This document shows, in pieces, positions 28,583 to 40,359 of a stretch of DNA of 64,000 bases. Both the position numbers and the translations under genes were made by a program. The stretch is from Guillardia theta CCMP2712 (taxonomy: Eukaryota > Cryptophyceae > Pyrenomonadales > Geminigeraceae): contig NW_005434618.1 in assembly GCF_000315625.1 (NCBI RefSeq), positions 207,038-271,037 on the forward strand, read 5' to 3'. The notes beneath the pieces are model-generated. The model made no database searches. It was given only the letters and a program-made list of their open reading frames with translations, and had not been told where the DNA came from. Position 1 is the first letter of the stretch; the number at the start of each line of letters is the position of its first letter.

Positions 28583-31500
28583 TTGTTTTCGAATTCAGAC
28601 TTGGGATTTGAAGAAAAAGTTTTTCTGTATGAGGTTGGCGGCTACATTACAAGTGTATTCCCTTCACGTGCAAGCGTGAGCGAAACAATTTCGATAACCA
28701 TTGTGGGCAATGGGTTGTCAAATACACCAACATTTCAATTTGATTCTGACAAACTCTTGCTTGTCGTTCTGAATATTACTGATGTCGCAATCACAGCATT
28801 AGCTACCTGTAGTGCCGCCGGAATAGTTTCTCTTCAAATGTGGAAAACCACAGAATGGGTTGCAACTGGTGTATTTTTTGAGTGTATACAAATTCCAATT
28901 GCCTACAACCTATCACCTTCAAAAGGACCCATCTTTGGAGAAATAGCTGTTGTGGTCACAGGAAAATACTTTCTTCAAGGGGAAACTGTTTGCAAATTTG
29001 GAAAACAGGTTGTTGAATCCAAACTCATTTCTTCTGAGCAGATAAGTTGCATTATTCAACCCTCAACGTTTCAAAAGAATATTTCTGTCGCTGTTTCCAA
29101 CGACCGTAAAACCTTTTCGCAGAGTGATTTGAAGTTCCAATATGTCATGCCGTCTCTATCAAGCATTAGTCCCAGCGTTGGATTCATCAATGGCGGTACT
29201 GTGGTCACTGTAAATCCGCAACACTTCACTTCTTTGAACCTGGAGTGCATGTTTGCAAATATCAAAGTGATAGGTTCGAACATTGGAAGTGGCCTGTGGA
29301 CTTGCATGGCACCACCTTTCACTGAAGGAATAGTTATGTTTGAAGTCACGGGAATGCAAAGCGACCTTAGATTTGTGTACGTACAACAACCAATCGTGAT
29401 TACCCTTCAGCCATCCATAGGATTCGTGAATTCTACCTCGAATAATTTCCTCATAATTGGAAAAGGATTTGACAGAAATCACTTCGATGTGTATGCAGAC
29501 TCATACAAAATTAATCAGAGTGTATGGGTTTCATCAAGTATCATTCAGGCATTTGCTCCGCTATACCCTTTTCCGAAGACGGTGACAATTCAGGTTTTGA
29601 ATGGTCCGTTGATAAGCTCGTATTCACAAGTCAAGTATATGCTCCTGGAACCAATCAAGGTCTCTGAAATTGTACCATCTTCGATCTTGGAAGGAACAGA
29701 TGGATGTATTACAGTCAACGGGCAAAACTTTGACACAGAACTCCTATACCAACTGATACTTCGCAACCTCAACTCGTTCGAAGCTATTAAAATTCAGAAG
29801 GATTATTTGATTTTCCGAGTAAATGAGTCCTTCAGGGGAAATGTGACTGCCTTCATTCAGTATGGAGGAATGCATTCTGAAGAATTCACCATTTCCTTCC
29901 TTCCCAGCATGGTTGTGGATACAGTAAGACCTTTATTTTCAGTTGCCAAGGGGGGTCAATTGATCACAATCCTTGGCAGGAATTTTTCGAGTATGTGGGA
30001 ATCTTACTGTAGCTTTGGCTCTGAGATAATACCCATCAATTATATCTCGCAGACAGCTTTGTCATGTCTATCTCCTCCACTGAAATCCTCTTTTGGCATC
30101 AAAAAGCTGTATCTGGAGATTTACATTCATGCAAATCTGCAAGGGTCCTATGAATTTGAATATCTGGACACTCCTCAAATATATTATGTAAGCCCATCAA
30201 TCGGATACAGTGCCGGAGGATCCTTGGTCACGATCATTGGTGAAAGCTTCTGGAATACTGAGCCAATCTCGAATATATCTTTTGCAGGGGTCCGAGCGAC
30301 CAATCTTCAAGTTCTCAGTCCATCGTTAATCCTGTGTTACACTCCTCCAGCTAATGTGCTAGGTGATGTACAAGTTTCGATCGTGAATGGTTATAATCCT
30401 GAGGAAAGATATACCTCTTCATCATTCTACTACATGGCAGATATTGTTCTGACAGAATCTTCGCCATCAAAGGTGCCTGCGAGATCTCATTCAATCATTA
30501 CCCTTACAGGAAATTGGCAAATCGGCATTCAACCATCCAGTTGTAAATTTGGGTCTTACCTTAGTACAATGGTAACGCTCCTTTCTACGTCATCAATCTT
30601 ATGTTCCACTCCAATGTTTGAAAGAGGGAATTCTACAATACAAGTCGGTTTCAACGGAGGAAACTTATGGTCAAACCGTTTGGTTTTGCAATTCGAAGAA
30701 ATACGGAAGATACAATCAATGACACCCACGAGAGGTTCTGTATATGGAGGAACTCGTGTACTTCTACAAGTCATTGGATTAGACAATTGGAACGATACAT
30801 TTTGCAACTTTGGAAACAAGTTGACAGCTTTGCAGATGTACAAACCATTTGAATATTACTGTTTGACTCCCTCGTCTATAGAGCAGGTTGTCACAGTGTT
30901 GCTGGTGAGTGCTTCGAATGAAATCTATTATGGTGACACATTTGAGTTCGTGAGAAATCCGATCGTCACAACGGTGCACCCTACATTTAGTTTCTTGCAA
31001 GGGGGGATGCTTATTACTTTGAGCGGTGTGAACTTTTTGCAAGGCTGCACCTGCATGTTTGATAAGATTGCAGTTCAATCGGATTATTTAACCTCGTCGC
31101 TGATCCAGTGCTCTACTCCTCCATTTCAGCTCGAGCAAGTATGGCTTGACGTCACGGTCAGCTACCAGGACGTTCCGATGAAAAGCTTCAGATTTACGTA
31201 CACGCAAAGCCCTGTAGTTCTTGGCATGTTTCCCACATCGGGATCAGTGTTTCAATCGAATGAGGTTACGATCACTGGATTGAATTTCTCACCGTTTATG
31301 AATGTAGAGTGCCAATTTGGTGCACAAATTACGGAGGGAAAGTACCTGTCAACATCTCATGTACAGTGCATTACATTTGCCACTATTCCCTCCAACGTTT
31401 CCTTGACTTTGTTCTTCGAGGGGCACCCACGTCGAGATGCTTCGCTTTATTTTGTAAATGTGCCAACAACTCACATCCAATCCATTATGCCGTCCTTTGG

Positions 31501-34500
31501 TCCGATATCAGGCAGCACGCTGGTGACCATCATTGGATACTTCCAGTCTTCCAGAACTTTGTGCAAATTTGGATCAATAGTGGTAGACGGACGATTGAAA
31601 TTCCAGACATTGGTGGAATGTGCGTCACCTCGAGAGCAAGAAGGATACGTATTTGTAGAGGTTTCGAACGATGGAAGCTATTGGACAACCAGCCAAACAC
31701 TTTTCTTGTATCACAATCCTACGTCTATCTTCAGTATAAGTCCAACAACAGGACCCTTGTCCGGTCATACCAAGTTGACAATTATGGGAGAAAACTTCTT
31801 GTCTGAACCAGTATGGTGCAAATTTGGAAATTCCCTGATGACTGGGACTGTTGTGAACCATGATATAATCTTATGCGAAACTTCAATGTCTGCACATCCT
31901 GGAGCTGTAGATGTTGAGATCACACAAAACCAGAAAGATTTTTCGCGCAGTGAAATTCAATTTTTATACCAGGACGTATTTGTTCAATACCTATTCCCAT
32001 CATTCGGTACCATAGCTGGAGGGACAAGAATTGTAATCAAGGGTCATGGTTTTCTAAGAACAGGATCCTTGTCATGCAAGTTTGATACTGCGATCGTCAA
32101 GGCTGTTTGGGTTTCAAGGGAAGAATTATGGTGCATATCTCCTCGGAGTGAGTCTGGAGAAATTACAATCGAAGTGTCAAATAATCTTCTGGACTTCTCT
32201 ACCGATGGAAACAAATTCGAATATCTCAGGAATGCAATTGTTTCACGTATAAGTCCCAAACAAGGAAGTCCGATGGGAAACACCGATGTGACTGTCTTCG
32301 GTTCAAATTTTCTGAACAATAATGATATGAAATGTAGATTTGGGAAATTAATTACACCCGTAAAAACATTTTACTCTTCAACGAAGATTGTATGCACCAC
32401 TTTGCCATCATTTGAGGAAAGCGTACGTCTTCAAGTATCAATAAATGGTGAAGAATACTCCAATGAAGGCGTCTCCTATGAGTTCGCCACGATTGCGAGT
32501 GCAGAAAGCATTCGTCCTTCATTTGGACCTTCCAGTGGTCAAACATTAGTTACAATTTCAGGAAGCGGCTTTCGAGAGGCTGATGAGAACTCCTGCAAGT
32601 TCGGTCAAAGATCGACCTTTGCGAAATGGATTTCTGGTTCTATCGTAATCTGTGCAAGTCCTCCAGCATCAGAAGGGCTGACTCCAGTGCAAGTTAGCAA
32701 TGATGGGCTAAATTTCTTACAAGCTTCCATACAATTTCTGTATTACAGTGAACCAGAGATTTTGAGCGTTGTACCGACGTCAAGCCCAACAGGAATCAGT
32801 GGAAACGAAATTTCTGTTCAAGCGACCGGAATCCTGAACAGTCCTTTATTGTCTTGTCGATTTGGAAATCAAATAATAACAGCAATCTACCAATCTTCCT
32901 CTTTGATGAAATGCAAAACTGTTTCTTTCCCACAAGGCCTTGTTTCTTTCGAAATTTCTAACAATGGTGAAGACTTCACGAATTCAGGGAAAACTTTTTT
33001 GTATGATGCTTTGATTACCATTACTAGTATCATTCCTTCTTATGGGCTTGAATTTGGGGGAACCTCAGTGTTCTTGACAGGATCTAACTTTATCAACTCT
33101 ACAGATTTGTCATGCAGATTTGGTTCAATCACAATTACAGCAGTTTTCTTAGCTCCGGATACCGTATTTTGCATCTCACCTGCACAAGCGCCGGGTGCTG
33201 TAGAATTATCTGCTTCAAACAATGGTCATATCTACAACACAGCTAGATTATTGTTTCATTACGTCCGTTGTCCAGTGGGAAGCTATTGCATTGAAAGTGA
33301 GATTATTACATGTCCTGCCGGATCTTTCTGTCCGGCAGAAGGTCTTTTCAATTTTACGCTATGTGCGCCTGGAACATTTCAAAATCTGGTTGGACAATCG
33401 AGCTGTAAACCTTGTTCAACGGGATTCATATGTCCTGATTTTGGAATGTCATTTCCACAAATTTGTCCACCAGGCTATGTGTGCGATGAGACAGGTCTGG
33501 CATCAGCAACGAAGCCATGCCCTCCCGGCTATTATTGTCTTGCAGGAACATCTACTACAAACTTTAACGATCTGTCTTCCAGCAAACGACCCCTTGCTTG
33601 TCCAGAAGGATTTTATTGCGTTCCCGGTTGCGCGACCAGCATTTCAATCTTGCTCAACTTTACGACTCCCCAACCTTGTTTTGCTGGGTATTATTGTAAT
33701 CCCGGGTCTGAAACTCCACATGGACAAGGACCTTGTCCATCAGGATTCAATTGCCCTCAGTATTCGCCAGGCATGATTAAAGCATGCCCTCCCGGCACAT
33801 TTTGCCCAAATGTAGGCAACGTTGATCCTATGCCTTGTCAACCAGGTTCATACAACGAGAATTATGCCCAGTCTGTTTGCAGCGCGTGCCCTATCGGAAG
33901 AATGTGCCCAACATTTGGTCTATTAGTCCCAAGAATGTGCCCTGCAGGATACGTCTGTGATGAAGCTGGAAAGGCAACTTGGTCCAAACTGTGCCCAGCA
34001 GGATACTGGTGCGTCGAGGGGACCGTTACTTCCAATGCATCGTCTGCACTTACTCCTAGACCGATGCCTTGCAGTCCTGGAACATACTGTTTGATGGGCG
34101 TTTCAACAAATAAAACTGTCCCAGGCAAACTCAGCACGCCGCAGGTCTGTGTTCAAGGCACATACTGCAAATCTGCGACAGGTTCACCGCAAGGAACGGC
34201 TCCATGTCCTCCTGGTTACTTTTGCGGTTCGGGTGTGTCGTCTCCAACTCCAGCTAATCCTGGATACTATGTTGCAAGATCTGGTTCGGTCATTCAAGTA
34301 CCATGTACTCCAGGATTTTTTGCGCCTACATCGGCGACAATCCGATGTCTCGAATGTCCAGCTGGATACACCTGCGCTGCTGATGGGACTGTGTTTCCAA
34401 GTCCATGTCCAGCAGGCACATATCGCTCTGCAATTGATGGAGTAAGTTGTATTTTTTGTCCTACTGGAACATGGTCAAGTCGGGTCGGTCTGACGGACGA

Positions 34501-37500
34501 GTCTCTTTGTGAGCCGTGTCCACCAGGAGTCGTTTGCAGCGTTGCTGGTATGACCAATCTGAGTATGAGTTCACCCTGTCCCGAGGGGTTCGTCTGTGGT
34601 CCTCGGACGAATTCTGCTAATCAATTTCTGATTAAATGTCCAGCTGGGTACATTTGCGGGTTTGGAACAACTCCTGGCTCACAATATTCTCAATTGTGTG
34701 ATCCAGGATATGGATGTCCAGAAGGAACTTCTGTCAACACAAAGAACTTGTTCAAATGCGCCAGTGGATACTACTGTCCTGCTGGAAGTACTTCGCAAGA
34801 ACCCGCAGCCACTCAATGTCCACTTGGAACTACTTCAAATGCAGGAGCCCAGAGTGAATCAGACTGCTTCCGTGCAGGAAACACAAGTATCTGCCGGATT
34901 TCTCCGTATTACAGCAACGCCTCTCAAGCGCCAGAGTTTGATTGTATGTTGAAATGGACTTGTTGGAGGACTTCTCCAAATGATCCTGCCGCACAGAGTT
35001 TGTGTATCACCAAAGGAGAGATTGAAGCAAATTATGATTTCTCGGGCAACTTATTGAATCCATCTCTAAGAAATTCTCCAAGCCAATGGGAATACATCGA
35101 AGCTCTTGCTGTAGCAGAGTTTTCGCTGGATTTTCGCAATATTCCAGCAGAAATGAAATACAGAGATCACTTTGAAATAGTACTGTACTATTTCAACAAA
35201 ACGCAAGGAATGAAAGTACACAAGGTCTATGGATCAAATGGAGCACCTGGAAACACTGGAGGATGTCCTTATCTGACTGAGGTTTACAATCCTGCAATTT
35301 ACAATAACGAGCCTACTTGCGCTGAATTCGACGGCACATGGTTTGAAAGCACGCTTGTTGATAAACACGGAATCCTCAAATTTACAATCATGTCACACAC
35401 AGAAATATATTTCCGTGTTGAAATCGAAATTTATCATGGTGCGTTCATAGCTAACAAAAATTTTACTGCATTCAAGAACACTATGACTGTTAAGAAGTAT
35501 TACCCATCCCGCGCTGATTACGATCCGTCATTTGAAGACTTTTCTGTTTATACAAACTTCTCAGCTCCTCTTTCAAGGCCTACATCTACTGCAGGCTTTC
35601 AGGAATCATTATGCACGGTACAGAGAGATTCTCTAGGTTACAAAAATGCAAATTCACCAGCAAGACCTTGCAGCAGGCTGTTCCTTGCTGCCCTGGATTC
35701 TTCAAATACGAACCTTAATGTTGCTTTGAATATTGAAGCTCCCTACAAAGCAATACAGTATACGACACAAAATAATCTCTGGCATTTCCAAACCAAACCA
35801 TGGGTAGATTTTGCAACCACGAATAGCTCTGTTCCTCTTTTGTGGCAACCGTTCAGTTATGTGCCTCCGAATGTCAAAGGTGTTGGACTCAAGTTTGACA
35901 TCGCTTATCCATCAGACTGGTCCAATCAAGTGATGAATCCATCCTCTGGTTTAAATCCTGATGTAGGCAGCGGTGATAATGAAATGATAGTGATACCGTA
36001 CCTTCCCTTCTTTTCCTCTTGTCGAGGATTTGATTCTCATATACCAATTTTCAGACTTTTTGAAACTCCAAGCATTCAGGGAATTGATGGATCTTGTAAA
36101 CTGATACCAAGTGAATACACGAGGGAAGTGAATCAATATTTATTTTGGACAAGTCCTTCGGCAAGCGAGTTGACCTCTGCAACACCTCCGCAGGACTTTT
36201 GCTCATGGACAGTACAATGCAAATATGAGGAACAAATAGACAAAGCTCCACTCCCGAAGCGTTGGTATTCTCAAGACCCAGGTAGTGTGCTCTTCTATTT
36301 GACGAGAGATGCGTACAACTTTGAGGAATATAGAGATCTTGGAATGTTCAAATCTATGAAAAACACTGATCAGCTGGTAGAGGCTATCATTGGAACTCCA
36401 GCAACTACGCCAGCTGCCAGTTTGGTTGCTGTCGGTGTACCTCGATCAGTAGGTCTGACTGTACAATATTATCAGAGAACCAAGACTCAGAAGAAGATAA
36501 TTGCTATCGAAGTAATGCTGGACAATTATCAGGAAGTTACCAATGCTTCAAATTCGGCAGATCGAAGTTACTCACTTCAAGTTCTCTTCCATGGACTTGA
36601 CTATCAAGATTGCCTTAACAAATTTGCATTCGATGTCGCAGTGTACCTCGTCCTTTACGTATTTGTTGGGATTGGAATGGTGTTCTTTGCTGCTTTCTTT
36701 TGGTCGTTCCATCGACTTTTCACGAGATTGGGATCACCACCCAAATTTCGATTCGTGTCTTACCTAACTCTCACAGCACTACCCCCAATTCAGGGATTCG
36801 CTCTAACCATGTTCCCGCTATGGCCGATGATCGGTTTTTTGCAACTGCTATTTTATCAAACCAGTCCATTGCAAATTTTGCAAACCCAGACGAAAGATTT
36901 TGGTCCTTGGGACACTTACACTAGTAGCAGTCAAGCAGAACAGCTGCTCGTGCAGCAGGGAAGGTTTGCAGTTGGATTGTTTGTTGTGGCAAGCTATACT
37001 ATGTGGCAAGCTTCTAGATTGATGGTCCCCAAGAAAGAATCTGTGGATGTTGAAGAAGCGACCACTTCCGAGAGCTCAGAATCCAAAGTGTGGCTGCCAG
37101 AATTTTGGAGAATGACTCACATAATTTTGTGTTTCTTCATTACTGCAATGGTGGGCTGTATACTTTTCGAATACTCGTTGACAACTATGTTTGCAACAAA
37201 CTTTTGGATATCAAAATTTCTGCTTAAGATATTTCTTTTATTCTATGAGGGATTCTTGGAGGAGATTTTAGGAGAATCTCTGCTGGTGATGCCCCATTCT
37301 ATAGCAATCGATCTGGTTGTATCAATAGCCACGATGGGTGCGGCAACTTTTCTAGATTTCATGCAGAGCTTTATTTTGGAAACCCTTTTGAATATAGCTT
37401 TGAGGATTTACATTGATCCAGGAATAGATGCTGCTTTGGAGAAGTATGAATGGGCATTGCGGGTCTACAAAAGATATCGTGCGCAGCAGGAAATTTTGCG

Positions 37501-39333
37501 AGATGAAGAGGGTGCGGATGACGATTTAGATATGGCCTTATGGGAAGATGAAGAAGATGAGGAAACCAAGTCCCCAGTAGAAGATATTATCAGTTCGTAT
37601 GCATCCTATTCGGCAGAATCCATCGGAACACTATTTGCTCCCCTTACAATTCTGTTCGTGCAGTGGACGGAACCTAACATCGGAATGGGTGCAGCATACG
37701 GAATCAAGAGAACACAATTTGTGTACTTCTGGGTGTTCGGATTTGTGATGATACCGTTTCTGTTGGTGAAGGACCTCTTCTTACATAACGTCACAGAGCT
37801 TCATCATGGATGGAAGGTGGCTTTGTTTTTTGTGTGTGACAGAAGACTGAAACATTGCAGGTATATGATTACATGAAATATTGTAAACACAGATATTCAA
37901 AACGAATGTTCCGTTGGAAAGCGGTGGATCCAAATGAAGATGAGAGCATCAATGAAGGGATTAGATCCCTTGATCTGTTGTGTTTTTCCTCGCAGTACTA
38001 TTTCGTTTTATCTCTGGCTACGATAGGCATTGGATTGCTGATCATGTCTCTTGAAGCTTTGATTCGACAGACGGATCGCATTACTTCAGCGAGTCCCTAC
38101 AATCCATTCCAAGATAAGATGCTTCCATTTGTCATAGTAATTATGTTCGCTCTCTGCAAGGTGATAAATTCTTCTGTTTCGATCATTGATCTTCTGATTG
38201 TTTTCCATGCAGTGGCTACACTGGCTGAGTATATACCTCGGTCACAGGATTCTTTGGCGTCATAAACCTGTCAAAGCAGATGTAGACGAAGCAGGAATCC
38301 TTCTTGATGGAGAAAAGAATGAACTGAACCTTCCAGACTGGGGCGGCCAGCCATTTGGAACTGGTGGAGGAGGAATGGGAGGCATAGACATCACAAGCGA
38401 CTCTTTCCGTCACCGCTTCTTTGAGGCTAACAAGCCTTGGATTATACAGCAACTCCGCCAGACCATGTCACCGCGTGCCCAGTTGGAAGCTCTCATGAAG
38501 GGAGAGGCTCAGCCTGAAGACACCTTTGGGGTCCGACAAGATATCAGCGACGATGAGGGAACAGAGTCCGATTCTGATCTCGAAGACAAGATTGAGCTCG
38601 ATGCCGCAGCTAAGGTATGTAAAATCTCTTTCGGTGTTTTCTCTCGTGCTTATGCAGCATGAACTGACGAAAGGCTGACATTTATTGATAGTTGGTGGCT
38701 CGGAGATGGCTGTCTAAAACTCGGAGAAGACTTGGACTTCCTGATAAATCCCAGTCAGGAATTAATATTTCTTCGGACGACGAAACGACAAGCGATGATG
38801 AAGACGCAATTAGGGTTCCAAAACTATCGCCTGTCTCATCAGAGATTGCAAAGCTGTGGCTGTCGAAAGTACGTGCAAACATACGAGCGGCTGATCAAGG
38901 ACGACAAGAAATTGGTCCTGCAAGACAAGACATCTCGTCCGATGATGAATCGGACAGTAACCAAGACGATAGGCCAGTGATTGCCATATCTGCACAAACA
39001 AGAATGATCGCAAGGTCATGGCTGAGCATGGTACGCCACGATGGGAACAGGAGGAATACAGCTCTAGCAGATGTCAGTGATGACGATTCAAGTGAGTCAG
39101 AGGGCTTGAATATCGCCGGCATCAACGTCGGACCGAAGGCTCGAGCCATCGCAAAGCAATGGTTGAGGGAAGTTCGAAATTCTGGACGTATTCAAGGTGG
39201 CCAAGGGGGAGGTATCAGTGATGATGACAGCTCTTCAGACTCAAGCGAAGCTTCTATGATAAATCCTCCACCTCAGCTATCTAGCAAAGCTCGAGCGATC
39301 GCCCTAGCATGGTTGAGGAGTATCAGACAATAA
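28583..39333 (+). CDS. Giant IPT/TIG protein, C-terminal part: last IPT domains, Cys-rich block, polytopic membrane region, Trp-Leu tail
   Basis: The frame resumes with GYITSVFPSR and about seventeen IPT domains to 33268. A cysteine-rich GCC2/GCC3-type block follows (33269-34878), then an extracellular juxtamembrane region with several Cys and N-glycosylation sequons, then about 8-10 hydrophobic helices (36630-38260), then a charged cytosolic tail. Three GT-AG introns fit in phase: 37817-37860 (44 bp, joining HGWK to VYDYMKYC), 38161-38212 (52 bp, joining FALCK to WLHWLS) and 38615-38691 (77 bp, joining AAK to LVARRWL). The stop TAA is at 39331-39333, followed by an AT-rich 3' region with AATAAA at 39382. 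The membrane domain is none I can name. The full order (IPT array, GCC2/GCC3, polytopic domain) suggests a very large adhesion-type receptor or surface anchor. Including the upstream pieces the protein exceeds 12,900 residues. Confidence 0.88.
33269..34878 (+). other. Cysteine-rich GCC2/GCC3 (ephrin-receptor-like) block of the giant protein
   Basis: About 535 residues with repeated CP-x-G-x-(Y/F)-C and C-x-x-C-P-x-G-(F/Y) motifs (CPAGSFCP, CPPGYVCDE, CPPGYYCL, CPAGYWC and many more). Spacing is typical of the ephrin-receptor-like GCC2/GCC3 family found in many protist surface proteins. It directly follows the last IPT domain and precedes the membrane region, so it is probably a disulfide-stabilised stalk. 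Confidence 0.8.
36630..38260 (+). other. Polytopic membrane region of the giant protein
   Basis: Successive hydrophobic stretches read VYLVLYVFVGIGMVFFAAFF, YLTLTALPPIQGFALTMF, MTHIILCFFITAMVGCILF, FLLKIFLLFYEGF, LVVSIATMGAATFLDF, LFAPLTILFVQW, FVYFWVFGFVMIPFLLV, YYFVLSLATIGIGLLIM and LPFVIVIMFAL. Acidic loops lie between (GADDDLDMALWEDEEDEE). Two introns fall here. I do not recognise the family. Confidence 0.75.
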
Positions 39334-39847
39334 TAGTAATTGCATTACCTCATATTTTACATAGAATTTAAGAAAATTCAAAATAAATGATATTTAGAAA
39401 AACTTGTCGTCCGTGTTTGTTGGGTCCTGACGCCTGAATCAAATAAACTCAAAGGAATTTACAGAAGGTTTAGGGATAAATACACGCGCCAATTAGAAAT
39501 CATATTCCAGTTATAGCAGCCCCAATCATGTATCTTAGTCCAGGAATCATTACGATTATACGAATAACCTGTGAATTGTTTCAATTCATATGGAAAGTTT
39601 CTCAATCAAAAGAGCCTCACAATGCCATTCATTGGGACTATACAAATTGCTCTTACTCTCCTGATTCGCAGCATCTTCCATGTCCCACACAGTGTGGAGA
39701 AGCTTCTGAGTTGCCTAAATAAAAATCAATGTCATCACGTCCATTTCAGCACCATGACTGCGCATAGCTCCTGCAAACAGGGCCGCGCTTCACCTACCCT
39801 GAGCATGGCAAACATTTTTCCTCTCCTAAATGCGGACGATCCATGAT
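39334..39847. other. Intergenic 3' region of the giant gene
   Basis: AT-rich sequence after the TAA, with AATAAA at 39382-39387 and a second AATAAA near 39439, either of which could serve polyadenylation. Small open frames here show no protein-like pattern. I see no other gene. Confidence 0.5.
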
Positions 39848-40217
39848 TACTCAAAGTTAAGTTAAAAATCAGTACGAGCAATACCTGATTGTTTACTTAA
39901 CTACTTTGCCACGGCGGCGCCGGCCGCCCGGCGCCCGCCGGGCCGCCGCGACAGACTCTGACAAACAGGCTGCTGAGAAATTGGCCGCTCAACTTGGCAA
40001 AACCGTGAAGTCAAGATTCGGGTGCGTACCGGTCTTTACTCAAACTTTTAAGTTCCGGTACTAGTTTTGGGAACAGCGGTTGGCAGGATGGGGTTTGGTT
40101 CTCGCTGTCTTTTCTCTTCTCGCCGTTCAACGTTTGGCATGCCAGTGTGCGACAGAGTCACCCGGGCCGATCTTTTCTCTAGTAGCCTCGTACTGATTTT
40201 TAACTTAACTTTGAGTA
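39848..40217. mobile_element. MITE-like element with about 30-bp terminal inverted repeats and TA target sites
   Basis: A perfect 32-base inverted repeat: 39847-39878 (ttactcaaagttaag...) equals the reverse complement of 40187-40218. Taking the outer TA on each side (39848-39849 and 40216-40217) as the target duplication leaves inverted repeats of 29 bp and an element of 366 bp with no plausible transposase. TA duplication with short inverted repeats fits Tc1/mariner-type non-autonomous elements; a TWA duplication (PIF/Harbinger-type) is an alternative. The interior holds a compact, almost pure G/C stretch at about 39911-39950. Confidence 0.75.
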
Positions 40218-40359
40218 AGCAAACTGTAGAGGAGACTGGGCCTGACACTACAGGCTACTGTCCGCGGCTCACTGAGAACCATACTGATACTAAGTTTGAT
40301 GATCCTTTGCCGGGCCGGGGCCCCGGTGACTTGTCCGATCAACTGCCCATGGCGAAGAG

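Noticed and set aside
39528-39846. Small + open frames in the 3' flank of the giant gene
   Set aside because: No protein-like composition, no splice context, and they overlap the AT-rich untranslated region.
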